This document shows, one piece after another, positions 35,180 through 43,747 of a stretch of 64,000 nucleotides of DNA (its first letter is position 1; every line of letters begins with the position of its first letter). The notes beneath the pieces were generated by a model. It saw nothing but the letters and a program-made list of their open reading frames with translations. It was not told the DNA's origin and ran no database searches. The translations under genes were made by a program, and so were the position numbers. This DNA is from Gyrodactylus bullatarudis (Eukaryota; Platyhelminthes; Monogenea; Gyrodactylidea; Gyrodactylidae), in assembly GCA_012064415.1 (NCBI GenBank), contig SSNU01000063.1, positions 655,977-719,976 of the forward strand, written 5' to 3'.

Positions 35180-38148
35180 TCATGAGTTAAAAGAGTTGGT
35201 TATTGTATTATTTATCAACTTTTCCATTCTACTGGTCATCTTTGTTAGGGGTACATTGACGATATTCGACATGTTTCCATTATAAAATGTCACGTTAATA
35301 CTGCTGGCTGGATTGTCCGATGTTAATGAGGGATTGTAGTCGTATAAACATGGGGCACGTAGAATAATGCATGTTGAGCCTAGAAAATGAAGATTAAGTA
35401 ATTATCACAAAAAATTATACACAAATCACTAAGGTAATTATTATTTCTTACTAATTGTACAAGCAATTAGGAATAGATAGAGGAATAATCGATCGAGGAC
35501 CATGGCTAGATATTTCCAGTCGTCTTGTGCCTAAGGAAAGTTTGAAAAAATGGGTTTTTGGTGCCAAATCAAAACTAAAGTGACGTACAGATTTGTTAAA
35601 ATCTTGGCATTCAAAATTCTTCTTGATATAATCAAGTCCCCGAATAGTGGACTTGAATTTCTCCTTCATATTGTTTGTGTGCCCGTAGAGGTTCATTGAC
35701 TCAAGGAGACACCTCTGCCATTCTTCACTGCTTTCAGAACTAGAATAGGTAATGTTAAAAACCAGGAAAAACTCACTCATACTCCAGAGTTTGCGATGGC
35801 GACTCAAGATACCTGCCATCATCGAAATAAATAGTACCCTCTAACTGGAAACTGTCTAATGAACGTGACTGTTCATCTGTTGGTATTTTCGGTGCAAAGC
35901 GTTCTTCATTTAATGAGGAGCTGTTTGATTTCAGGGTTGAGAAAGAGCCATTCTTTTCATTCTTTAGTAAAAAACAGAAAATTCATAGAAAAACTAACAA
36001 AACTGCTCAAAATAGAGAAATGATACTCACATCAATTTTGTTTTTATTGATAAAAATTTTGTCCATTTCTTGGCAAGTTTCCTTCTTCTCATAGTTGTAA
36101 TAACTCTGGTTTTCCATTCTCAATATTCTCGGGAGATAATCGAGGAAGATGGTCCTCGCTGTCTTTGGCATAGAATGCGTCTCACTCGATCTAAAGTTTA
36201 TATTCAACACAATGACCGTTATTGTAATCGATAGGGTGACCAGGACAATTGTAAAGAGGAGATACTTTCCGATTAGAGGAACAACCAAGCTAGTCGGAGG
36301 AATAGTCTCGGCCATCAACAAGAAGAACAGAGTCAAGGAAACGAGGATTGAAATGGAGAGGGAGATTTTTTCTTTTGAGTCTGATGGTAGATAAAAGATG
36401 AGAACAGTCAGAAATGAGATGCCGACACAGGGAAGCACTAGGTTGACTGTGAAAAAGAGAGTTTTCCTCCTCAAGTAAAAGTTGAAGGTGATCTCAGGAT
36501 ACGGATTCGGACAGCACTTATAGAATGTGTCATTCTTGAAGGCCGATGCTCTGATCAAGTCGAATTCAAGGGAAGGCAAAAAGTTGTTCAGATCTACTGC
36601 ATAATCTATATAGACATTTCCCGTATGATTAGCGAAGCACTTTTGAATAGCATGTCTCAACTCAACCTGACTTCCATCATAGGTTGATGAGGCAAACTGA
36701 AGACGACAAACTTGCCTATCGTAGGGAAAATACTCAACGTCTATTAGACAGGTGCTCTTGAAAACAGCTGGACTTATCCATTTTACACGGCCATTTGAGT
36801 ATATGATGGCATTGTTTTGCTTTTTGAATTCACGTTTTCCGTCAGCACTATAAAGGAAGAATAGTTTATTCAAATTATGCGGTAATAGTAATGGGACTGA
36901 AAGCAAGTCTTGTTTAAAAAAAACTCAAGAAAAATTAATTGGAAATCAGTGAAAATAGTTGACCTTTAGAGAAAGTTCTAGAGATTTAGAGTGGTGATTA
37001 TCAGACGGTACAAGATAAGGAATATTATTATATTAAGACATCAAAGTTCCAAAACAAATCTGCCGAGAATCTTTCTGGTCGAAATACTCAGAAATATTAA
37101 TGCTTTTCACTAACTAAAATGTAGGGTTTACAGTGTTTTTAGATAATTAACCTAATAGCTATTTGTGGTTATTAAAGGTTATTACTATATCCAAATGAAC
37201 TTTAACTTGATAAAGATTGTCTTCTCACACCTATTAGATGTTTTTTTTTTGAAATCGAAAATTTTTATTTATATACAGAATTAGATTAATGATAGTACAA
37301 ATAAGAGAACAGGGAAAGAGTGTTCAATGTGCCCGGTGTGGGAGGGTTTGAACCTAGGACCGAGAATAAGAGGGTCCTAATGTTAGAAATCGGATAAGCA
37401 AGTATCAATTCCATAAGAGAGTCAAATAATATTAAACTCCCGGTGGCAAATGTAGACGCGTTTCGTCCTTATTAGGACTCGTCAGTACACCATAACTAGT
37501 TCAACATTCCAAAGCAAATCAAAAAAAGTTCAAACAAAAAGAGTGATTATAATTATCTTATAGTGGTACGAATAAATTTTGAATTCATTTTAGTTCTGAA
37601 GAATTAAATTTTTGTTCAAGTTGAAGTCCCATTATACTTATCACAGGACTTAATATTAATAGTTTTGATCCTTCTTGCAACTTACGTGTTGTGAAGGACA
37701 ATTTCTGGTAGCCAAATTATATCAGAGGGCACATGAATCCTTTGAACATTATTGAACTTTTCAGGGTCCCATGTTAGATGAGCATCGTACCATTCTTGTT
37801 CTAGCCATAGTCTTGTTATTGTTATCTCATTCCGTTCATCCTTGTAAAAAAGGGACATTTAATTGATCAAGAATTCAAATTAAATCAGGTTTTGGAAAAG
37901 GGAATTTAAAATTACATTTTCATTATGCTTACCAAGCCAATAAATTGCGAAAGTCTCAAACCCACGTGGACAATTAACTTGTCGCCAAAGTATTCTATTG
38001 GTCGAAATAGTTTATTGTACTGAGATTTATCGTTGACCTTGTTAAGGATGTAATTTGTAGCGTCTCTCTCATTACTCAGAATAGAAATAGGTCTCATTAT
38101 AATGAAGATAAAAGCTGTTAGCCATGTGTTTTTCATCCCTTCATACAT
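35180..38148 (-). CDS. nicotinic acetylcholine receptor, alpha-type subunit (gene 2)
   Basis: Second cholinergic channel subunit, transcribed toward gene 1. Seven exons give 588 residues in frame: 38148-37933, 37840-37686, 36847-36031, 35961-35813, 35739-35589, 35530-35452, 35379-35180. A hydrophobic leader starts the protein (NTWLTAFIFIIMRPISI). The Cys-loop is C-x13-C with FPYD, and loop C has YKCCPNPYPE, so it is alpha-type. M1-M3 and KEKISLSI at M2 are present. M4 (DWKYLAMVLDRLFLYLF) is followed by an unusually long extracellular tail of about 55 residues with three N-glycosylation sequons (NVT, NMS, NNT). Exons 2 and 6 are 155 and 79 bp, exactly as in gene 1, which supports a shared origin. 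Intron 2 (36848-37685) carries the hammerhead repeat in the sense orientation. Confidence 0.93.
37239..37381 (-). mobile_element. tRNA-related SINE with A-rich tail, nested insertion
   Basis: This segment interrupts the hammerhead repeat relative to the two arms at 39 kb, which read continuously across the site. On the minus strand it contains a B-box-like GGTTCAAACCC preceded by CGGTCCTA. It ends in TATATAAATAAAAATTT and an A-run (plus-strand T-run at about 37241-37250). The 5' portion with an A box is not clear, so it is probably 5'-truncated. The exact target duplication is ambiguous (AGATG/AATG). Confidence 0.55.
37449..37491 (-). ncRNA. type I hammerhead ribozyme with all core residues present (intron of nAChR gene 2)
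   Basis: Minus-strand order: stem I strand GGUGUA, core CUGACGAG, stem II GUCC/GGAC with loop UAAUAA, core CGAAAC, a minimal helix III around GCG, the cleavage triplet GUC, then stem I strand UACAUU. All universally conserved core residues (CUGANGA, GAAA, and a U-H cleavage site) are present. Stem I pairs six positions, two of them G-U. Helix III can form only one or two pairs on its own. ACGCGU is self-complementary, so activity may need a dimer, as reported for minimal hammerheads of Penelope-like elements. Predicted cleavage lies between 37455 and 37454 on the minus strand. It would be transcribed in the receptor pre-mRNA. Confidence 0.85.
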
Positions 38149-38852
38149 GATTGCCGGTCACATTTACATTTTCATGGTGTTTTAGAGAATTTGGTGTTTT
38201 TTTCACTCGTTGGATTTTCCCATATTCATCATTGTTGATTGATCTGTCTTCATTTCATTGGATAAAAAAGTAATTTGAGTATAAGTCAAATTTGATTGGC
38301 CATCTCTTCTCCTTCTTTTTTGCATTGGAAGGTGATCTCGATATGACTTTGTCTAGGCTATCATGAGTGTAAGGCTTATAGGAAAATTTGTAAGAAATTC
38401 ATGGAACTTAATGGAAAAGGAATATTTACAACTAAGTACTATTGAATTCTTTTGATTTTAATCTTTAGTGTGTATATATTTTGTAAACTTATTTAGTTAC
38501 TTACCTACTTACTTGGCCATATGCAACGGAAATAAAAGAGTCACTATCAAGATTTACTTTGATAAAAAATAACAGGAATAAAGTTACAAACATGCCTACG
38601 AAAAGTTAGTAAATCAAAAGATAGTCTATTCTCCTTGGGTAAGTCCTATCAAAGCTGTATTACATTGATGCAATTTTATGTAGTTTTAAAGGAGGCGGTA
38701 AATTAAAGGGAATCATTCTGACATTTTTTTCTCCAATATTTGACTAAACTCCCATGATACAAGACATTGTAAAGAAACAACTTTTATCCCCGTTAAATTA
38801 TTATCGTATAGGATACAACAAGTATCTCATCCAAAGTCAAAAATAAACAGAA
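38149..38852. other. upstream flank of nAChR gene 2
   Basis: Gene-free sequence between the receptor ATG and the inverted dyad. It should contain the receptor promoter, but no definite element can be named. Confidence 0.35.
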
Positions 38853-39017
38853 TTTTAGACAATTAACCTACTAGCAAAGTGTGGTCACTGGTAATTACTA
38901 TACCCATGTGAACTCTAACTTGATGGAGATTGTCTTCTCACACCTAGATGTTAGAAATTCGGATAAGCAAGTGTCAATTCCATAAGAGAGTCGAATAATA
39001 TTCAACTCACGATGGCA

Positions 39018-39060
39018 GATGTAGACGCGTTTCGTCCTTATTAGGAGGCGTCAGTACACC
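39018..39060 (-). ncRNA. degenerate hammerhead, left arm of dyad
   Basis: Same layout as the intronic ribozyme: GGUGUA/UACAUC stem I with six pairs, UAAUAA loop, CGAAAC and GCGUC. The first core reads CUGACGCC instead of CUGACGAG. The conserved A9 and the first base of stem II are therefore changed to C. Self-cleavage is expected to be abolished or severely reduced. Confidence 0.75.
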
Positions 39061-39217
39061 ATAGCCAGGATTCGAAACCAGGTCTTCAACGTTGTAAGGC
39101 AACGCTTCTAACCACTAGGCCAGAAATTTCGGTTAGAAATTTCGGTTAGAAATTCTGGCCTAGTGGTTAGAAGCGTTGCCTTACAACGTTGAAGACCTGG
39201 TTTCGAATCCTGGCTAA

Positions 39218-39260
39218 GGTGTACTGACGCCTCCTAATAAGGACGAAACACGTCTACATC
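39218..39260 (+). ncRNA. degenerate hammerhead, right arm of dyad
   Basis: Shares the CUGACGCC core change with the left arm and additionally has ACACGUC where the other copies have ACGCGUC. That removes the self-complementary helix III word. Stem I (GGUGUA/UACAUC) and the UAAUAA loop are intact. Probably inactive. Confidence 0.75.
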
Positions 39261-39434
39261 TGCCATCGTGAGTTGAATATTATTCGACTCTCTTATGGAA
39301 TTGACACTTGCTTATCCGAATTTCTAACATCTAGGTGTGAGAAGACAATCTCCATCAAGTTAGAGTTCACATGGATATAGTAATTACCAGTGACCACACT
39401 TTGCTAGTAGGTTAATTGTCTAAAAACACTGTAA

Positions 39435-40679
39435 TTTCCATATGGTGCTTATTTACAAAAAACAGAATTTTATTTATCAAAAAACCTCACTCTTGAAAAG
39501 AACCAATGAAATTCAACAAAACTTTCAGTAATTATTTTGAAGTAGAGCTTTTCTCATTAAATTTACCTTGAAATTCTAAAATTACTGATTATAATTAGTA
39601 ATAACTAATAAGTGAGTAGCGAAAATCGAATATTTTTTTTGTTAGAAATATATCTGTATTAAAATAAATAAAAAAATATATGTATACATTTCGATTTCTT
39701 AATAATTTTTACTGCTTGAAAATCAATGAAATTTTGATGATCCTGAAAAATAACGAGTTTATCACAAATTGCGATCCAAAGTATCAACTTTTGATCACTC
39801 TTTGAAATCAAAAATAATGGGAATTAGGCGCCAACTCTAGATTTGAGATAATTGCAATAATTTTCATAAAATTTGATTGATGAGCAACATGGTCTAGAAT
39901 TTAGATTCCAAAAAGTCAAAGATCAAATTCGATTTCTTGAAGAAAAAATTGAGAATTTTGTAAATTCCCATCTTCATAGCTATATATAACTAGCTTTACG
40001 TCTTGAAACGATATTACACAATATTATTAAGGGTACCCCCAAGATTTTGGGAATAATCCTCCAACTTTGATACTTGAAATATTTCATCTCCTTGCCATAA
40101 AAATAAATAAATTTTCTTGTTTCTTAATGTAGTATGATAGAACAACCTTAATCATTGTAAACATACATCGTTTATTACGAGGAAAAAATGAGAGAGATTA
40201 AAAATCCCCTAAAAACACAAACTCAAAAACCAGAGAAACAAGGGGGAAGGGTGATCAAGAAGCGAGGAGGAACATTGAAAGAAATCTCAAGTGGTTCATC
40301 TCTCTTCATCAACTTTTATGTGTAGATATATTACCCACAAAAAACACAAACATTTTTAGTAAGTAAGCATTTGGATATATATACGTATTTCTCAAGTCTT
40401 TTGGGAGATTATTCCATCCATTTCCCTTGAATAAAAATACAAAAAGAGGAAGAATAAACTTTAACCCCACAATGATAGTTCAATCACACGTCATTTTACC
40501 AACTCTTTATTATTCATTCAAGCCTTCAAGAAAATACTTTGTTTACCACCCATTCGGTAGGAAATTTATTAATCTCCTGGAATACGCAAAGATCTCAGCT
40601 CTATCATTCGTCACTTTTGTTTAAAACGAATTTTTGAAAACCTACTTAACTGGTATTTGTACCGGGATAATTTCTCTGG
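39435..40679. other. gene-free stretch between the dyad and a LINE fragment
   Basis: AT-rich sequence. At about 39773-39970 it repeats words also found at 15.08-15.24 kb (ATCAACTTTTGATCACTCT, then CAAAGATCAAA and GAAAAAATTGAGA), marking an unnamed dispersed repeat. No gene is recognised. Confidence 0.4.
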
Positions 40680-41069
40680 ATGGCTTTCCCATATGGATCA
40701 GGTATTCTCTGTGATCTTCCTGTTGGGACCAGTAAGAAACTCGAAAGGATTCAGTACACGTACCTTAAAAGCTGTCTTGGTCCTCTTCCATACAAGGATC
40801 ACCTTGACAGAGCTAATTTACATCCCCTCTGGCTAAGAAGAACTGCCTCTTCTGCTGTCCTTTACTCTAAATTTGCGCCCAAATCAACCGGTCATTACAA
40901 TCTGAGAGCTTCACGAGGATATTCTATTTTACTCAATATCCTTCTCCCTCTCAGAACCAGATTCCAAATAAATTTTAACATTTTTAAATCCAAAAACATT
41001 TCAAAAATATGTCAAATTCCTATTAAACTTGTACCAGATTCTCATAATTATTTTAATAATTTTTTTTAA
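40680..41069 (+). pseudogene. LINE reverse transcriptase C-terminal fragment
   Basis: An open stretch of about 129 codons encodes the region after the RT palm of a non-LTR retrotransposon. It has KLERIQYTYLKSCLG, then RANLHPLWLRR and the terminal LLPLRTRFQINFN. The catalytic YxDD region and everything upstream are absent, so this is a 5'-truncated insertion. It is the best preserved of three related fragments in the window (others at 1869-2105 and 20470-20964). AT-rich codons near the end (YFNNFF) suggest the original frame has already run past its stop. Confidence 0.65.
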
Positions 41070-41425
41070 ATAAAAATCTAGTATATATGTAATGTAGTCG
41101 ATACTTTGTTTGAGGTTTGTTAATCCTCTTTTCAAAAGAGCTCAATTCGGTAATATACATGGTATAGATATTCACTTGAGATCAATTGTTATTCCCCCCA
41201 AAGGAAACAAGGATAAATTAATCATACACTCCTCTGAAAGGCTTCCAGGCAAATTTGTGTGCTGAGTAGAGAGATAGAGAGAGAAGGAAGTCTATAATTA
41301 TTTCAGGAATCCAAGAAAGGAGTACTTTTTTCTTGTAAAAAGATTCATCATTTATTCTCTTTTGTGGAGTAAAAAATTATTATTTAATATTAAAATACAA
41401 TCTCATCTGTTTCGTAGGAACAAGG
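41070..41425. other. 3' flank of the ceramide kinase gene
   Basis: Short AT-rich intergenic stretch. On the minus strand a possible AATAAA (plus-strand TTTATT at 41351-41356) lies about 70 nt past the ceramide kinase stop. Confidence 0.4.
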
Positions 41426-43139
41426 CTAGTCTTTGCTAAAGTAGCTGACATCGGATCCTCCGTATATTTCAGCCAATCTTGGATGAATTCTAAAAATTAA
41501 AGAGAGTTTAATTCAACTACCCGAATGAGATATTTTAAAAATACATTATATAAATGCACATCTACTTGAAAGTAGATATTGTAATGAAAAAGATAAACTT
41601 ACAGACATGATATTCCGGTTCTACCATTCAAGAGCTCGCCATCATAACACCAGCCAGAGACAGGAGAATTTTCATCAGTCATCTTTGGATAGAATGAAAA
41701 TCCTCTGGTACGATACACATTCACAAATGGTAACCTATAATGGCCAGGTAGGTCCCTATTTCTGGAACCAAAATTCGCTTTGCTTATGTACAAAAGTTTC
41801 CTGAGAAATTGAAATCTAGTACATCTTTTGACAACGATGACATCCATTAATCCTTCCATATGACCGATTGTTGGAGCAACGCCGTTCGGAGCTTTTTTAC
41901 ATTTACCACTTGTATTAAAGGCATTTATTGCTCGAAATTCTCCTTGAACTTCCTTAATGTTCTCTGATTCATTTTCAAGATTATTCAAGTTTTCTTGATG
42001 AAAATAAAACTGCAATCAATCTTAACTCAAAATCAATGATTTTTCTCAGAATAAAAAACATGTAAGTCTTCTCAGAAGAGTCTCAGTAGACTCACCTAAA
42101 ATTTCCTTCATCTTGTTGAGATCTAAAACATTTGCAAACTCTAATTTATTGGAAGAAGAATCCCAGTTATTGGAAGAGATTTCGATTGATTGAAACATTC
42201 TTAATCGGCCCGAGTAATGAATATTTTCAAAGAAATTTTTCAAACCAGCAAAGTCATAACGTGAAGGACCGAGGAATCTCATGTTTTCTGAATTTTCAAT
42301 TATGTCTCCATGAAAACCGTAGCCACAGAGAGAAATAAAGCATCCCAGTAAATAATGAGGTTTCACATTTGAGTAGATTCCACCAATATCAACTGGCAAA
42401 GTTTCTCCTAGCCCTATGCGGATTGCAGCAGTTCTGGCATCTTCATTACCATTCAATGTATAAATGGTTGCATTTGTACTTCCAGATGGTATTATTCCAA
42501 GGTTTATGTTTCTCAATGAATTGATGCAATTGAGAGACAGTTCAGTATTGTAAATATTAAACAAGATTTGATTTAATAACCCATCGCCGCCAATAGAAAT
42601 AATACTAAACCGTTATAAGGAAAGAGTTTGATACATTTCACTCACCTATTATACTGGGATAAATCGTTATCTCTAAAATACTCTGTAATAAAATCTGGTC
42701 CATCTGTTATTTCTAATAGATAGTCAATGTCGAAAGCAGTGAAAATTTTTGAAGTATTGTTTTGAAAAGTTTTCAATGCATCTCCAAATCCTCCAAAAGG
42801 ATTGACAAAGCATAAAAATTTTCTTTTTAATCGCTCTGACAAAAAGATGAGAAATAAACGGTTACTTTTATTGATTTCCTCATGAATACTGTTATAGAAT
42901 TTATTTAAAATATCAATATCATTATTGAGAATAATTTTTTCAGAAAGTTTCAATAATGATGAGCTGTAGTTTTTAACATAGATTATCTTTACGCCATAAA
43001 TTGTATCATTTTTGTATTCTTTTTCAACTTTAACGAGTGTTTTTGTATTTATTTCATAATTTTTCAGCTTAGAAACTAGCTTCAAATTAATTGAATCAAG
43101 ACTGAAAGAACATAGATAGACTGGATTTTTAAATGACAT
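41426..43139 (-). CDS. CERK: ceramide kinase-like lipid kinase
   Basis: Predicted to phosphorylate ceramide to ceramide-1-phosphate using ATP. Four exons join in frame to 485 residues: 43139-42646, 42604-42096, 41993-41603, 41489-41426. The diacylglycerol-kinase catalytic domain begins at about residue 108 with FVNPFGG (nucleotide-binding). It continues across intron 1 with SIGGDG at about residue 170 and SGSTNA. Next come GLGETLPVDIGG, SLCGYGFHGD and RYDFAGLKNF, a block characteristic of ceramide kinase rather than DAG or sphingosine kinase. A cysteine-rich segment follows (CKKAP, CTRF), then GELLNGRTG near the end. The N-terminal ~100 residues do not show a clear PH domain, and the protein is shorter than the ~537-residue human enzyme. 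Its start lies 112 bp from the divergent mL53 gene. The acceptor of exon 3 (CATCAAG) was chosen because it alone keeps the frame. Confidence 0.88.
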
Positions 43140-43251
43140 TGTATTCTAAGGAATCCAATGGCTTGACTTTTGGTGATAAATTTGAATTATTACATTAATT
43201 TTTAAAGTACATTACATCAAATTTGTTTATTTTGTCGAGTCCATGTTATAA
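43140..43251. promoter_or_regulatory. presumed bidirectional promoter, CERK / mL53
   Basis: The two start codons lie 112 bp apart in divergent orientation, so this AT-rich interval must contain both 5' UTRs and core promoters unless transcripts start inside the partner gene. No specific element is recognised. Confidence 0.4.
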
Positions 43252-43680
43252 ATGTCCATCAGGGTCGAGTCATTTAGACCTGCTCTAAAAACTACCAATC
43301 GTATCAAATACCTAAAGACTTTCAAAAGTGTCGATGATACTAATGTTAACAAGAAACTTATCAGTTTAATAAATTTGAAACCGTTAAAGAAGATAAACTT
43401 CTCCTTCAACCCATTTCATGTTGATCAAATTACATCACTAAAAAATGCCATGCATATATTTAATAAGCTTAACGTAAAATTTACAAATGAAGCTGTTCAG
43501 TACAAGTATGATGTACATTCAAATGAAGAGGAGCCCTCAGTCATGTTCAACTTTGGTAATTTATAATATTTTTATTTTTATTCAGCTAATAATCAAAATC
43601 TTTTAATCAAGACGAAAAACTTGAACCTTAGAGATATAATTGAAGCCTATATTATACAGTCTGAAATAAATTCTAGTTGA
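43252..43680 (+). CDS. MRPL53: mitochondrial large-subunit ribosomal protein mL53
   Basis: Structural protein of the mitochondrial 39S/54S ribosomal subunit. Two exons (43252-43555 and 43586-43680), joined over a 30-nt intron, give 132 residues. The family signature is the thioredoxin-like core: LKPLKKINFSFNPF aligns with the vertebrate RPVKQVRVQFCPF, then an alternating charged segment, then PSVMFNFG matching CVDVLFGDG. The second exon encodes NNQNLLIKTKNLNLRDIIEAY, the C-terminal helix region. The protein is rich in Lys and Asn. The next gene, PRMT3, begins only 67 nt downstream on the same strand, which suggests co-transcription. Identification is by pattern similarity and is fairly secure. 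Confidence 0.75.
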
Positions 43681-43747
43681 AATCGTTCTTCATCTCTTCT
43701 TCTTACTATTAATTTATAATCTCTTGATAAACGTAATTCTTTTCCAG

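Larger units (their letters stand above)
37130..37495 (-). mobile_element. hammerhead-bearing short retroelement, intronic copy
   Basis: This copy lies in intron 2 of nAChR gene 2, same strand as the gene. From 37130 to about 37238 and from 37382 to 37495 it matches the arms of the dyad at 38.85-39.43 kb: the ACAGTGTTTTTAG end, the GATTGTCTTCTCACACCT block, the ATAAGAGAGTC block and the ribozyme. It lacks the tRNA-like part next to the ribozyme and is split by a second SINE (37239-37381). Sma elements of schistosomes combine a tRNA-like pol III promoter with a hammerhead, and Penelope-like elements also carry hammerheads. Which of the two this family belongs to is unresolved. Confidence 0.75.
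38853..39434. mobile_element. inverted dyad of the tRNA-like/hammerhead repeat
   Basis: Left arm 38853-39128 and right arm 39150-39425 are reverse complements with only a few mismatches over about 276 bp, separated by about 21 bp. In the right arm, read forward, the order is: a tRNA-like head with A-box-like TGGCCTAGTGGTTAG (39156-39170) and B-box-like GGTTTCGAATCC (39199-39210), the hammerhead region (39218-39260), then about 165 bp ending CTAAAAACACTGTAA at 39434. The left arm is the same element reversed. Heads face each other, so both internal promoters would transcribe outward from the centre. Both arms share the same core substitution in the ribozyme, which implies one copy was made from the other. 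Confidence 0.85.

Noticed and set aside
36149..36394. Open frame of 81 codons on the plus strand within nAChR gene 2
   Set aside because: It is an antisense shadow of the M1-M3 coding exon, which has clear family motifs on the minus strand.
39150..39215. Possible functional tRNA gene
   Set aside because: The A and B boxes are recognisable, but the T-arm is mispaired, the B box has an extra T, and no acceptor stem pairs. It is a tRNA-derived promoter of a repeat.
38853..39434. CRISPR-like or phage attachment interpretation of the inverted structure
   Set aside because: The sequence is nuclear animal DNA with introns, and the arms are retroelement copies, not short direct repeats with spacers.
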